Shown piece after piece: positions 13,701 through 24,783 of a stretch of DNA of 64,000 bases. The stretch covers positions 53,643,997-53,707,996 of the forward strand of contig NC_091135.1 in the NCBI RefSeq assembly GCF_041381155.1. The letters are read 5' to 3'. The notes beneath the pieces were generated by a model. That model saw nothing but the letters and a program-made list of their open reading frames with translations. It was not told the origin of the DNA and ran no database searches. Origin of the DNA: Argopecten irradians (Eukaryota; Mollusca; Bivalvia; Pectinida; Pectinidae). The translations under genes and the position numbers were made by a program. Within the stretch, counting starts at the first letter, position 1. Each line of letters begins with the position of its first letter.

Positions 13701-14688
13701 TTGTCGTAGATAGCTCTCGGTAAGACATTAGCTTCTGCACCAGTGTCAAGTTTGAATTTGATCTTGTCCTTACTACAGGCCAGTTTCAAATCGGCATACC
13801 ACGCATTCTCTTCATTATTGTTGATTTCATCAATTTGAACTTCTCCTATGAACAAACTGCCAACCATCGGTTCTGGAAATTGTTCCTCGAGCGTGTGCAC
13901 CTTTTTATTTCTACACATCTTCTTGAAGTGATGTTTTTGATAGCAGTTCATACAGGTTTCCCCATAGGCAGGGCACTCACGCTTACCATGCCGCCTTCCG
14001 CACGCACGACAATCAAATTGTGTGTTTGTAGACTGGTGTGCTGGACTAGCAGTATCAGCGCTGGGGGTTTTGTGAGGCTTGTTAAATTTTTTCTTGTGTT
14101 TTTTATTTTGTCTTTTGTTGAGGGCATTCACTGTTACTGTGTTACCTGCACCTATTTGCGCTAATTGACGTGAACTTGCCTCACTTGCCCGACATAACTC
14201 TACACTCTGTCCAGTTTCGGATCTGCCGAGTCTCTTAACAATCGTTCTTTTAATTTGGTATCTCTTACACCAAAGATAATTCTATCTCTGATCATGAGAT
14301 CTTTCTGATCTCCAAATTCACAGTTCTTTGCGTGATTTTTTAATGACGTCACGAATTGGTCGATACTCTCCCCCTCCCTTTGACATTTTTCCCAGAAGGT
14401 GTATCTTTCCATAACAGTGTTTTTGCGTGGGTTGCAGTACGATGTGATTTTTTCAGTGACATTATTTATTTTATCTTTGTCAGCTGCTTCATCAAACGTA
14501 AACGTGTTGAAGATTTCTAGGCCTTCTTCTCCCATCGTGTGAAGCAAAATGGCTACCTGGGTGGCTTCGTCTTTTTCGTTGCCGCCCGAGGCTTTTAAAT
14601 ACAAATCAAACCTTTGACTCCACCTTCTCCAGTTTTCGGAGAGGTTACCTTCAAAACTCAGTGTCCCTGGAGGCTTGAAATGCTCCAT
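10740..14688 (-). pseudogene. gag-pol coding region of gypsy element 1 (fossil)
   Basis: From high to low coordinates it codes for a gag capsid-like part (14.2-14.7 kb) and a zinc-knuckle nucleocapsid (~14.0 kb). A protease with the DTGA motif (~13.7 kb), RT (~13.4-12.7 kb) and RNase H (~12.5-12.1 kb) follow. The last part is an H2C2 integrase with its catalytic core (~11.9-11.2 kb). A GPF-like C-terminal tail ends near 10.74 kb. The parts are easy to recognise, but the region is interrupted in about two places and so is treated as a dead copy. Confidence 0.88.
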
Positions 14689-14728
14689 GTCTTCTTATTT
14701 ATTAGGTTTTCGCCACTTCTGACTACCA

Positions 14729-14878
14729 TGTAACATGTAAACAAACTAAGCCATGAGGTTTCTTGAACCGGAGTAACTTAATTACATAAATCTGATTGGT
14801 CAATATAATAGCTCACATAACATAGGAGCCAACACTGGACCATAGAATCCGGAATGCTAAATATAATATTATGTGACA
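14729..14878 (-). repeat. 5' LTR of gypsy element 1
   Basis: A 150-bp terminal repeat paired with 10122-10271. The sequence just inside begins TGG, as expected for a tRNA-primed start site. Confidence 0.93.
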
Positions 14879-14883
14879 CCCAT

Positions 14884-16536
14884 GAGCTTTGGGAGGGTAT
14901 AATTTTATCGCTTTATTAATCTTTAAAATAATGATTTGAAACAGACTTGATGCCGATACATGTGAAATGCAGCTAATTTCCTAATACAATATTTTTCATT
15001 TCATATGTACATTATCTGGTTTTTTACATGCTTGGCTATGCTGTACTTGCAAAATATCATATTAAATGACTCATACAATAATTTGCAGAAAATAATCAAA
15101 TTCAAAGTGACCTCCTGCGTTGTGGCCTCGTGTGATAGACTCGGTTCTGTATTTTATCGGTGTAGTTCTAAACACGTCTGTCGTTCACCAGAGTGTTGAA
15201 TCCGCTGGGACAGTGGAACTGACAGCCCAAACTAATACTATAGGGGTGTAAAGGACAATTGCTCAGATCCAGTATCTCGGAACAATCTTTAAAAGGTCAC
15301 AATTATAAGTGAACGGTTGATGGCTGATTTCATCATGACCTTTTACCCTCTAATACCAACATACATACAGTATAATAAGCCTTTCAATTTTAAGTAATTA
15401 GGATATTTCGAGAAATAAACATTCACATAATTATATCTGCTTTGTAAAAAATATGGACAGCATAAAATGTAGTGGTATTCGTCCCCAATGCAATTATTGT
15501 CACAGAGCTGGAAGATGCTACTTACTTCTGCTTTATATTTGTTGATCACTGCAGGTAATTTGATGTTTCTTTACTTAAACTTGCACAAAGCTTGCATCAG
15601 GTTGAACTTGAGATAGGATTGTAAAAACTCTGTTCTTTGAGTTGCAACGAAATGTTGTTGTCAATATTACAGGCTTCTCTGACATTATCATCCAGAATGA
15701 GTAAATCTGATTTTGTTTGAGTAAACTTCAAAAGCAAAAAATCTGCAAAAAATGTTAGTTCTATTCTATTTTTTCAATCAAATAGGACTTAAAGCCATAT
15801 ACTAGTAATCCGTAGCTTGAAGGTCCGTAATTCAACAAAAAAAAGAGTACGTATATTACAAAAAATATTAACTTTCCCTTAATTACACACCAAAAAGTCC
15901 CGAGTTCAAAAGAAGTATTCATACCGCGTCATTTTCAATCAGAAGACGATCACGTGACATTCCATACCAAATGAAATGGCGTCCGCTGTAGAAGTCAAGA
16001 AGATATATTTTGTTTTTTCTCATTTTCAAAAAAAAAAGATTTATGAATAAAATTATAAAATATTTAAGAAAGAATTATCTATTTTGGCATGTTTGTGCAA
16101 GTAGTTATATGTAAATGTACATGAAGATTCTAGGCCCTTAGGGCTTTATAAAATGAAATAGAAAGTAGTGCTATTTTAGAGGGACAACTAGTAGTACCTT
16201 CGATGCTCAAAATTTGAAATAGGGCTGTGGGCGGTTTCTATGGGAATTTTATCATTAGCTTGAACACCATCTTCGTTCTCTTGGCATTAACATACGTTGA
16301 TTTAAATTGACCCCCAAGGTATTACTTTAAGAAACTTTAACTTTTTTGTCAGATTCCAAAATTTCGGTTGCCATGGTAACAAAATTAATGTGAAAACATT
16401 GATTTTCTTACAAAATGTGAAAAAAATTGTGATCTGAAGTTTCTAAATATATATGGGTTGACTACCAAAATTCTTGATGCAAAAGGGTGAAAAATTACTT
16501 AGAAAGTAAATGTCGGATTTTCGGGAACTCTGCTAA
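14884..16536. other. Intergenic, repeat remnants only
   Basis: Apart from the LINE remnant near 15.4 kb and a segment near 15.16-15.33 kb resembling 5.35-5.53 kb, I see no gene here. Confidence 0.5.
15343..15549 (-). mobile_element. LINE C-terminal remnant
   Basis: The minus strand encodes a short piece with a CDNNC...GDEYHYILCCPYF pattern. This is the cysteine/histidine motif seen at the C-terminus of many mollusc non-LTR reverse transcriptases (C-x3-C, then GDE-H-Y, then CP-F). Only about 68 residues remain and no RT core is seen, so it is a 5'-truncated or decayed fragment. Confidence 0.5.
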
Positions 16537-16544
16537 AAAACCTT

Positions 16545-19500
16545 GGGAGGCTGAAGTTGGTTCCGAGTTCCGAGTTCCGAGTTCCGTTTAAGCTAAACGG
16601 AACTCGGAACCAGTTCCGAGTTCCGTTTAAGTAAAACGGAACTCGGAACCAGTTCCGAACCAGATTTTGTTTTTTAAACAAAATTTTAAAAAATTCAATT
16701 TATGTAATTTGAACATATTACAAATGTTTTCTGTTGTGTTTTTTCATGGATAATTTGTGATAGAGCTAGTTTAAATACGTTTTCAAATAACATCTATTTC
16801 CGTTTAAGTAAAACGGAACTCGGAACCAGTTCCGAGTTCCGTTTAAGGAAATTTTCTATTTATTTAGATAAAATCATTCTATTTGCCTAAGACATATGAG
16901 AAATGTTGCCAGTTGTCTTTTTTCATGGGTTAATAGTGATGAATCCACTTTAATTCAGTTTTCGATCAACTCCCATTTCCGAGTTCCGTTTAAGTAAAAC
17001 GGAACTCGGAACCAGTTCCGAGTTCCGTTTAAGGAAATTTTCTATCTATTTAGATAAAATCATTCTATATACCTAAGACATATGAGAAATGTTGCCAGTT
17101 GTCATTTTTTCATGGGTTAACAGTGGCAAATCCACTTTAATTTAGTTTTCGATAGACTTCCATTTCCCAGTTCCGTTTAAGTAAAACGGAACTCGGAACC
17201 AGTTCCGAGTTCCGTTTAAGGAAATTTTCTATCTATTTAGATAAAATCATTCTATATGCCTAAGACATATGAGAAATGTTGCCAGTTGTCTTTTTTCATG
17301 GGTTACTAGTGATGGATCTACTTTAATTCAGTTTTTGATCAACTCCTATCTCCCAGTTCCGTTTAAGTAAAACGGAACTCGGAACCAGTTCCGAGTTCCG
17401 TTTAAGGAAATTTTCCATCTATTTAGATGAAATCATTCTATATACCTAAGACATATGAGAAATGTTGCCAGTTGTCTTTTTTCATGGGTTACTAGTGATG
17501 AATCTACTTTAATTCAGTTTTCGATCAACTCTATCTCCCAGTTCCGTTTAAGTAAAACGGAACTCGGAACCAGTTCCGAGTTCCGTTTAAGGAAATTTTC
17601 TATTTATTTAGATAAAATCATTCTATATGCCTAAGACATATGAGAAATGTTGCCTGTTGTCTTTTTTCATGGGTTACTAGTGATGAATCCACTTTAATTT
17701 AGTTTTCGATCGACTCCCATTTCCCAGTTCCGTTTAAGTAAAACGGAACTCGGAACCAGTTCCGAGTTCCGTTTAAGGAAATTTTCTATCTATTTAGATA
17801 AAATCATTCTATATACCTAAGACATATGAGAAATGTTGCCAGTTGTCATTTTTTCATGGGTTAATAGTGGCAAATCCACTTTAATTTAGTTTTCGATAGA
17901 CTTCCATTTCCCAGTTCCGTTTAAGTAAAACGGAACTCGGAACCAGTTCCGAGTTCCGTTTAAGGAAATTTTCTATCTATTTAGATGAAATCATTCTATA
18001 TACCTAAGACATATGAGAAATGTTGCCAGTTGTCATTTTTTCATGGGTTAATAGTGGCAAATCCACTTTAATTTAGTTTTCGATAGACTTCCATTTCCCA
18101 GTTCCGTTTAAGTAAAACGGAACTCGGAACCAGTTCCGAGTTCCGTTTAAGGAAATTTTCTATCTATTTAGATAAAATCATTCTATTTGCCTAAGACATA
18201 TGAGAAATGTTGCCAGTTGTCTTTTTTCATGGGTTAATAGTGATGAATCCACTTTAATTCAGTTTTCGATCAACTCCCATTTCCGAGTTCCGTTTAAGTA
18301 AAACGGAACTCGGAACCAGTTCCGAGTTCCGTTTAAGGAAATTTTCTATCTATTTAGATAAAATCATTCTATATGCCTAAGACATATGAGAAATGTTGCC
18401 AGTTGTCTTTTTTCATGGGTTACTAGTGATGGATCTACTTTAATTCAGTTTTTGATCAACTCCTATCTCCCAGTTCCGTTTAAGTAAAACGGAACTCGGA
18501 ACCAGTTCCGAGTTCCGTTTAAGGAAATTTTCCATCTATTTAGATGAAATCATTCTATATGCCTAAGACATATGAGAACTGTTGCCAGTTGTCTTTTTTC
18601 ATGGGTTACTAGTGATGAATCCACTTTAATTTAGTTTTCGATCAACACCTATTTCCCAGTTCCGTTTAAGTAAAACGGAACTCGGAACCAGTTCCGAGTT
18701 CCGTTTAAGGAAATTTTCTATCTATTTAGATAAAATCATTCTATTTGCCTAAGACATATGAGAAATGTTGCCAGTTGTCGTTTTTCATGGGTTAATAGTG
18801 ATGAATCCACTTTAATTCAGTTTTCGATCAACTCCCATTTCCGAGTTCCGTTTAAGTAAAACGGAACTCGGAACCAGTTCCGAGTTCCGTTTAAGGAAAT
18901 TTTCTATTTATTTAGATAAAATCATTCTATATGCCTAAGACATATGAGAACTTTTGCCAGTTGTCTTTTTTCATGGGTTACTGGTGATGAATCCACTTTA
19001 ATTTAGTTTTCGATCAACACCTATTTCCCAGTTCCGTTTAAGTAAAACGGAACTCGGAACCAGTTCCGAGTTCCGTTTAAGGAAATTTTCTATCTATTTA
19101 GATAAAATCATTCTATTTGCCTAAGACATATGAGAAATGTTGCCAGTTGTCGTTTTTCATGGGTTAATAGTGATGAATCCACTTTAATTCAGTTTTCGAT
19201 CAACTCCCATTTCCGAGTTCCGTTTAAGTAAAACGGAACTCGGAACCAGTTCCGAGTTCCGTTTAAGGAAATTTTCTATTTATTTAGATAAAATCATTCT
19301 ATATGCCTAAGACATATGAGAAATGTTGCCAGTTGTCTTTTTCCATGGGTTACTAGTGATGAATCTACTTTAATTCAGTTTTCGATCAACTCCTATCTCC
19401 CAGTTCCGTTTAAGTAAAACGGAACTCGGAACCAGTTCCGAGTTCCGTTTAAGGAAATTTTCTATCATTTTAGATAAAGTCATTCAATATGCCTAAGACA

Positions 19501-19860
19501 TATGAATAATGTTGCCTGTTGTCATTTTTCATGGGTTACTAGTGGCTAATCTACTTTAATTTAGTTTTCGATCGACTTCCATTTCCCAGTTCCGTTTAAG
19601 TAAAACGGAACTCGGAACCAGTTCCGAGTTCCGTTTAAGGAAATTTTCTATTTATTTAGATAAAATCATTCTATTTGCCTAAGACATATGAGAAATGTTG
19701 CCAGTTGTCTTTTTTCATGGATTACTATTGGTGGATCCACATTGATTTAGTTTTCGATCGACTTCCAGTTCCGAGTTCCGTTGATGTAAAACGGAACTAG
19801 GAACCAGACCCGAGTCCGTTTAACACGAATACTTTGCAACGAGCCGAGTTCTGTTTAATA
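16545..19860 (+). repeat. Left foldback arm: ~17 copies of a 186-bp unit
   Basis: It starts with triple GAGTTCC repeats, followed by about 17 units spaced 185-187 bases. Each unit holds a near-perfect hairpin (AACGGAACTCGGAAC against GTTCCGAGTTCCGTT) followed by a ~130-base AT-rich spacer. The units are roughly 90-98% alike. The first unit has its own AT-rich spacer, shared only with the outermost unit of the right arm. From about 19.8 kb inward the units become degenerate, with scattered CCGAGTTCCGTTTAA pieces to about 20.28 kb. Confidence 0.95.
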
Positions 19861-20288
19861 GGTTTCCTACCTCTAATTGCATGTTTAATTACATATATTA
19901 TATTGGAATCGAACTCTGGATTTTGCTGTAATGATACAACTCAGAATTAATCACTTTAGCACATAATATATTTTCTGAAACATATCTAACACCCATACCC
20001 CAGTTCCGTTTAAGCTTAAACGTAACTCGGAACTAGACCCGAGTTCCGTTTAACCTCATGCTTGCATCCTTGATCAGCGAGCGGGGTTCTGTTTATTATT
20101 AATTCTTCTTATGATAAGATGCGTAATTACAAATGTAATCAATTAATTGTAATTGAAGCATTTATCATCGATAAACAGTGGAAATCTCTATAGCGTTGAG
20201 TTTTTAAACGAAGCTGACACACAAACCTGAGTTTCGTTGAACCTTTTACTAAACTAGAAACCAAACCCGAGTTTCGTGCAACAGCTTA

Positions 20289-20480
20289 CCTGACCCGAAG
20301 GGCCGGTGAGCTTATGTTATACCGCGGCCTCCGGTTTCCGTTGTCAGTCCTTCGTCTGTCAAGTTTTTCACAAAAATCTCTACTAGTCCTGAATTGCTTA
20401 ATGAATTTTGACGAAAATTCCGCTGAAGCTTCCTTGTGTGAACGGTGGCCCTGGCCCCCAGGAGGCCTGAGGAGCGAGGA
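20289..20480. repeat. Dispersed-repeat-like segment in foldback core
   Basis: Begins ACCCGAAGGGCCGGTGAGCT and is clearly more GC-rich than its surroundings. Similar GGGCCGGTGAGCTTATG-type segments are, from memory, common dispersed repeats in mollusc genomes. Family and borders are uncertain. Confidence 0.35.
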
Positions 20481-21249
20481 CTAGTAGTGGAAGTATTGCA
20501 AATTCTTTAAAATCCATTTTCTTCTGTAGGAATGAAGAAAAGTTTTAATTTAGTCTAAAGCTTCATTGGAGAGATGTGGAACCATTTTTTTTATAAACGG
20601 GGGGTCTGAACCCAAGGACGTCAGCCACACCATTTGCATAATTTTGAATCCCCATCCAATAAAGATGCTACCATTGCAATATGACATATATCCCGTGCTT
20701 AGATTCAGAGAAGAAGTCTTTCATATGTACATTTGAGGTGTATCAATGTAAAACCACTCTTCAAGATATACAGTAATATTAACCATACGTTTAGAATGTA
20801 AACACGCTATCTGTCCAATCTTTGTAGCCTTGACAAAAATAAGATTTGTGAACCCCGTTACCCTACCGTACCTTATCTCGTATTTGACGAGAGTAACATA
20901 GAGTGGTATCCCTTCTTCTAAAATCTTTATGTAGCCATAAGAGGAAAATGACTGAGGAGGAAAGGTGATAAACTACTGTGGGACCCCATAAAGTATTACA
21001 TTGTGAAAATTGGTTTTTCACTTAAAAATCTCAATTTCAGTTCAGCAATACGCTACCACAACTTTAGTATACGAAAGCGTCTTTCCGTAGTAGAGAGTCC
21101 GAAGCAAGTCAGCCTAGTCAAATGGTTAAATTAACCCCCGAAGGAAAGGAATACAAAATGGATATACCTCCTTGTGAAAAGAGGTGCACCATTGTGAAAC
21201 CTGCTCGTATACAGTTAAAAACCACAAATGTATATAATGTCTACTGAGG

Positions 21250-23700
21250 AGGAGCAGTCAGAGACTGAGTCACCACAACCGCACCCAAGGAAATCCGCCC
21301 ATCTGATTGGGAGGACAGAGACAGTGAAGGTCAGTGAAAGCAGACTGACCACGTCAACCGGCAGATGATGTCATGGAACAAGGACCCATCGAGGAGAAAC
21401 GACATGATAAGTGAGAATGGTAATGGCAGAGGTATCTCTAGCCCAACGAACGCGCGAAGAGCGAATAGGCAATGCATATATATCACTCCTCCCGCGGCAT
21501 CAGGCATGAGTAAGAAGGAACACAGTCTTAAACGTTACAAACATTATGGTGCCCCCATAACACGTGTTCTATGTTCCACTGTGGAGCTAACTACTGTACC
21601 ATATGCCTGTCGAGACTGAACCCCCAAATCAAGGCAGACAAAGAAATGGAAGTTTCTACCTCTGGTCTACCATGAAAAGTACACTGGCAGTATATGTGTA
21701 TCTGTGCGATAGTCTGCAATACTACCAGGGACAGGATGGCGCTCACTAGTCGACAAGAATAAGGAAACTCGCAAGCAGCTGGGCAGAGGCCATAACCGGA
21801 TCAATGTTTCTGAAGATACACCACTCACAGAAGATCTTTCATCGTGACTGGTAGACGGCAGAAGAGGAAGACCTAATTGATCGGGCGATGCGAGCTGACA
21901 TATCCGAATAAAAGCCTGTCTGAGAGAGGACTCATGAAAAAACTTCCATGAGTGAAGGTAGAGGATCTCAGGACGTGAATGTAACGTCTCGGGCCTAGGC
22001 TTGCGCAGGAGAATGATTCTGGGTGGGAAAACCAGAGAACATCCACCAGAAACGACAAGAGCTCCGGAAACCAGTGTTGTCTCGGACACAGTGGCGCTAT
22101 CGGAAGGAGGGACAATGATGCTTTCGATATGTAGAACCCTGTCCACCAGGTTGAATGACGGGGATACATAAGCATGCATTGGCGGGACTGCATAAGCATG
22201 CAATTCCTACCAATTCAGAGATAGGAGGATTTAGCTGCCGTTCTGTTAGAACCGGCCAGTGGCACCTGGAGAGATTATCCGCCAGATCATTCAACCTTCC
22301 TGGAAGATGCTTGTCTAAAATAGTCAACTGCATTTCCTGACAGATGGGAAGAATACGGAAATACGGATAGCGAGGGCACAAAGGACGTGATATCGTATCT
22401 CCCTTTCTCTCTATATACGCGACATCTATAGAGTTGTTCGTAGTCACACAAACCCCCCTTGTAATGCAGAATCTTCTGTTAAGCATGCAGAGCAAACAGA
22501 AAAGCCATCATCTCCAGCATGTCGTTGTGCTCTGTCAAGGTAAGCCAACAACCTTCACATGAACGCATCCGTGAACATGGTCATGGTTTAAATTGCCTTT
22601 CAGAGTACACCACCGAAAATTCCCATGCGTTGATATAACACAAAACACTGAAACCAACGAATATGGACGTTGGACCAGCCGAGATGAAAGTAAGAGGCAT
22701 TTTCGAATTTCTCCAAAGGTGGAAGGACAATATCCTGAATTGTGTTGAAACGGTTTCTGAAGACAAAGTCCTGGAAGGGTACATCTCGGAGTCTTGAAGG
22801 AATGAAGTCGACTTTGATCAAACGTTTCAGGACCAGACGGGTGTTCCGCTCCATAGAATAGATGTGAACATGTCTTCCCCGTAGTGCAGAAATCCCGTAA
22901 AAACTATCAGCTTCTGATGGGACGCTCCCAACTTCTTGTGGATAAGAAACATTCTTGAATAGAAGCCGGATGTATATTCTACCATAGGTACCTTCTCGAC
23001 CGCACCCTTTTAAAGCGTGGTCCTTACTTCCTCCTGAATGGCAAGTGCTTTCTCTGGATCCCCCGATGGATGAAAGATGATATACCTTCACGCAAATGGT
23101 GGATCTTGTGTGTGATTTCCTTCTAATGACTTTGGGAGAAAGGCGAACAGCCAATCTGCTACAACAAGATGGTGACGAGGAAGATAGAGACCCTCCTAGG
23201 TGTGAAATTGTTTCCTAACCCGAAGACTCATCTGCAGGAGAAGGAGCTGTATCTGAGTTCTCCAGAAGAGACCTTTCGTATGGAACGATCAAGGAGGGGA
23301 AAATTAATCAGGAACTTTTCTCCCTGTCCCCTTGAGGGTTTATATTCTTCTTACCCTTCCTTCTGTTGCCCTTGAAGCAAGGCTTTGACTTCGACCGCAC
23401 AGTACACTTGGGAGCTGAAGATCTAGCCTTCTTCTTGGGTGGTGCTGACCCCTGCGAGGTAATGGCCTTCAATGTCTGAATTTTCTTCAAAACAAGACAG
23501 AAAGGACCGAGTCCTCATTCAAATCAGCGTGTCGCATGCGAAATCTTCGGTGTGGTTGATTTCCTCGAAAACGGCTACTGGCTGCATAAAGTATATCCCG
23601 ATATGCTCTGATTCTAGGCCAGAGGTCATGCGGTTTGGCTAACCCATGCGTGCGAGATGAAGAAGAATTCGTCTTCAAAAGAGTTTAAATATGAATGACC
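21250..23700 (-). mobile_element. DIRS-like retroelement fossil, heavily decayed
   Basis: Pieces on the minus strand, in order from high to low coordinates, are as follows. A lysine-rich gag-like tail lies at ~23.4 kb and RT remnants at ~23.1-22.6 kb. An RNase H end with the DIRS-type sequence HLPGRLNDLADNLSR lies at ~22.3 kb. A stretch at ~22.0 kb carries the HSRPEILYLHSW pattern that precedes or begins the tyrosine-recombinase part in DIRS/Ngaro-like elements. The element is broken in many places (more than five) and old. It lies inside the foldback core, so it was either captured or inserted there. Confidence 0.7.
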
Positions 23701-24297
23701 TTGACTGTTATTCCTTGTTGGATAAGAAAACGTCAAAATTGTCCAATAAAATATTCTAATTAAACATTTGGGAATCATAATAAACGAACTCCGCTCATTG
23801 GCCAGTAAAAAGCATGTAAACTTAAAGCTGACAATGCAAGTTGAAAAGCATGCATTTGAAACTAAATAAATATACATGTATATATATAATGAAATATTTT
23901 TTTCGAAAATTGTTTTTGAGATATCCCCTAGTTACATTGTATAACGGTGCCGTATCCAAGAAAGTGGCAGCCATTTTTCTTTTGCTCTGCTTAGTAACCA
24001 CCACTGGCCACCCCTTATAAAAAAGCACGGGACTTGACACATGTGCATCATTCTAAACATACCTGGTCTAAGATACACATGCCGTGATATTGCAAATAAC
24101 AATGTCAAACTGAAGATAAACATTGCACTCACCTGACAAGATTTCAATGAAGAAATACATAAATGTGTTGTCAGCTAGATCCCAAAATATGTATAATAAG
24201 AACTAATAAAACACTTCAATATATACAAAATTTACACTTACATCGACACGTTTGTGTCCTTGGTAGTTGTCGCCCGTTTGGGACAGCTACGTCACGT

Positions 24298-24473
24298 GTA
24301 TATAGCCAGTCGAGAGCATCGAGTACGATGATATACGTGGAGATTTATGGACGGATTATCAATTTGGATTTCTATTCACTTGTGTTGGAATTTTATTTTG
24401 TCAAGCATCTAAATGACAACTTAGAGGATTTCACATGTATTCTTGCTAAAATAAGCCCCACACAGATTTACAG
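24298..24473 (+). other. Candidate promoter plus small first exon in foldback core
   Basis: TACGTCACGTG (CRE/E-box-like) is followed by TATATA at 24299-24304, and an ATG at 24328 opens a 48-codon frame that ends at a good donor (ACAG|GTAAGTG) at 24473. The start is MIYVEIYGRIINLDFYS; I do not recognise the protein. The ATG sits only ~25 bases from the TATA box, so translation may start elsewhere. The last ~70 bases and the donor are repeated at 26202-26273. This could be the first exon of the element's own gene or of captured host sequence. Confidence 0.3.
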
Positions 24474-24783
24474 GTAAGTGGAATTTTTACGTATTAGTAG
24501 GTGATACACAATGGACAGCTGCTAGGTCTATATGTACATGACTGAGCGCAAGTGTGTTGATCCATGCGCTTTATTTAGGGGCCGGTAGGCGTGTTCTATC
24601 CAAGCAGAGTTAATACAAAATGGCGACTGCCCGTCCTTAGAAACGCAAAGGGTTATCTCAGAAACGATATTTGAAAAAAAATTATTGTTTTAAATCTCAA
24701 ATGTATATTTTTTTAAACTTGCATCGTCAGCTTTAACATGGAATTTGCAAACATGGGGTTAAAAGAAACTCAGGTCTGGTTCC
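24402..24783 (+). repeat. Direct repeat 1 flanking LINE fragment
   Basis: About 382 bases from CAAGCATCTAAATGAC to CAGGTCTGGTTCC. It is repeated at 26202-26579 with roughly 5% differences and small indels. The LINE fragment lies exactly between the two copies. Confidence 0.9.

Larger units (their letters stand above)
10122..14878 (-). mobile_element. Ty3/gypsy LTR retrotransposon, broken (fossil)
   Basis: A 4757-bp element with 150-bp LTRs (TG...CA) and a 5-bp target duplication CCCAT (10117-10121 and 14879-14883). The LTRs differ at about 2 of 150 positions, so the insertion is fairly young. The order on the minus strand is typical: 5' LTR, a primer-binding site beginning TGG right beside it, gag with a CCHC-type zinc knuckle, protease, reverse transcriptase, RNase H, zinc-binding integrase, then an A/G-rich polypurine tract beside the 3' LTR. 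There is no envelope gene. The integrase and RT resemble the K02A2.6-like gypsy group. The coding part is not one open frame; about two breaks are apparent. Confidence 0.93.

Noticed and set aside
16499-16681. Open frame over the foldback left end
   Set aside because: It is made of GTTCCGAGTTCC repeat sequence, with no protein signal.
21365-21619. Small plus-strand gene in the foldback core
   Set aside because: It lies antisense to the DIRS-like fossil and resembles no protein.
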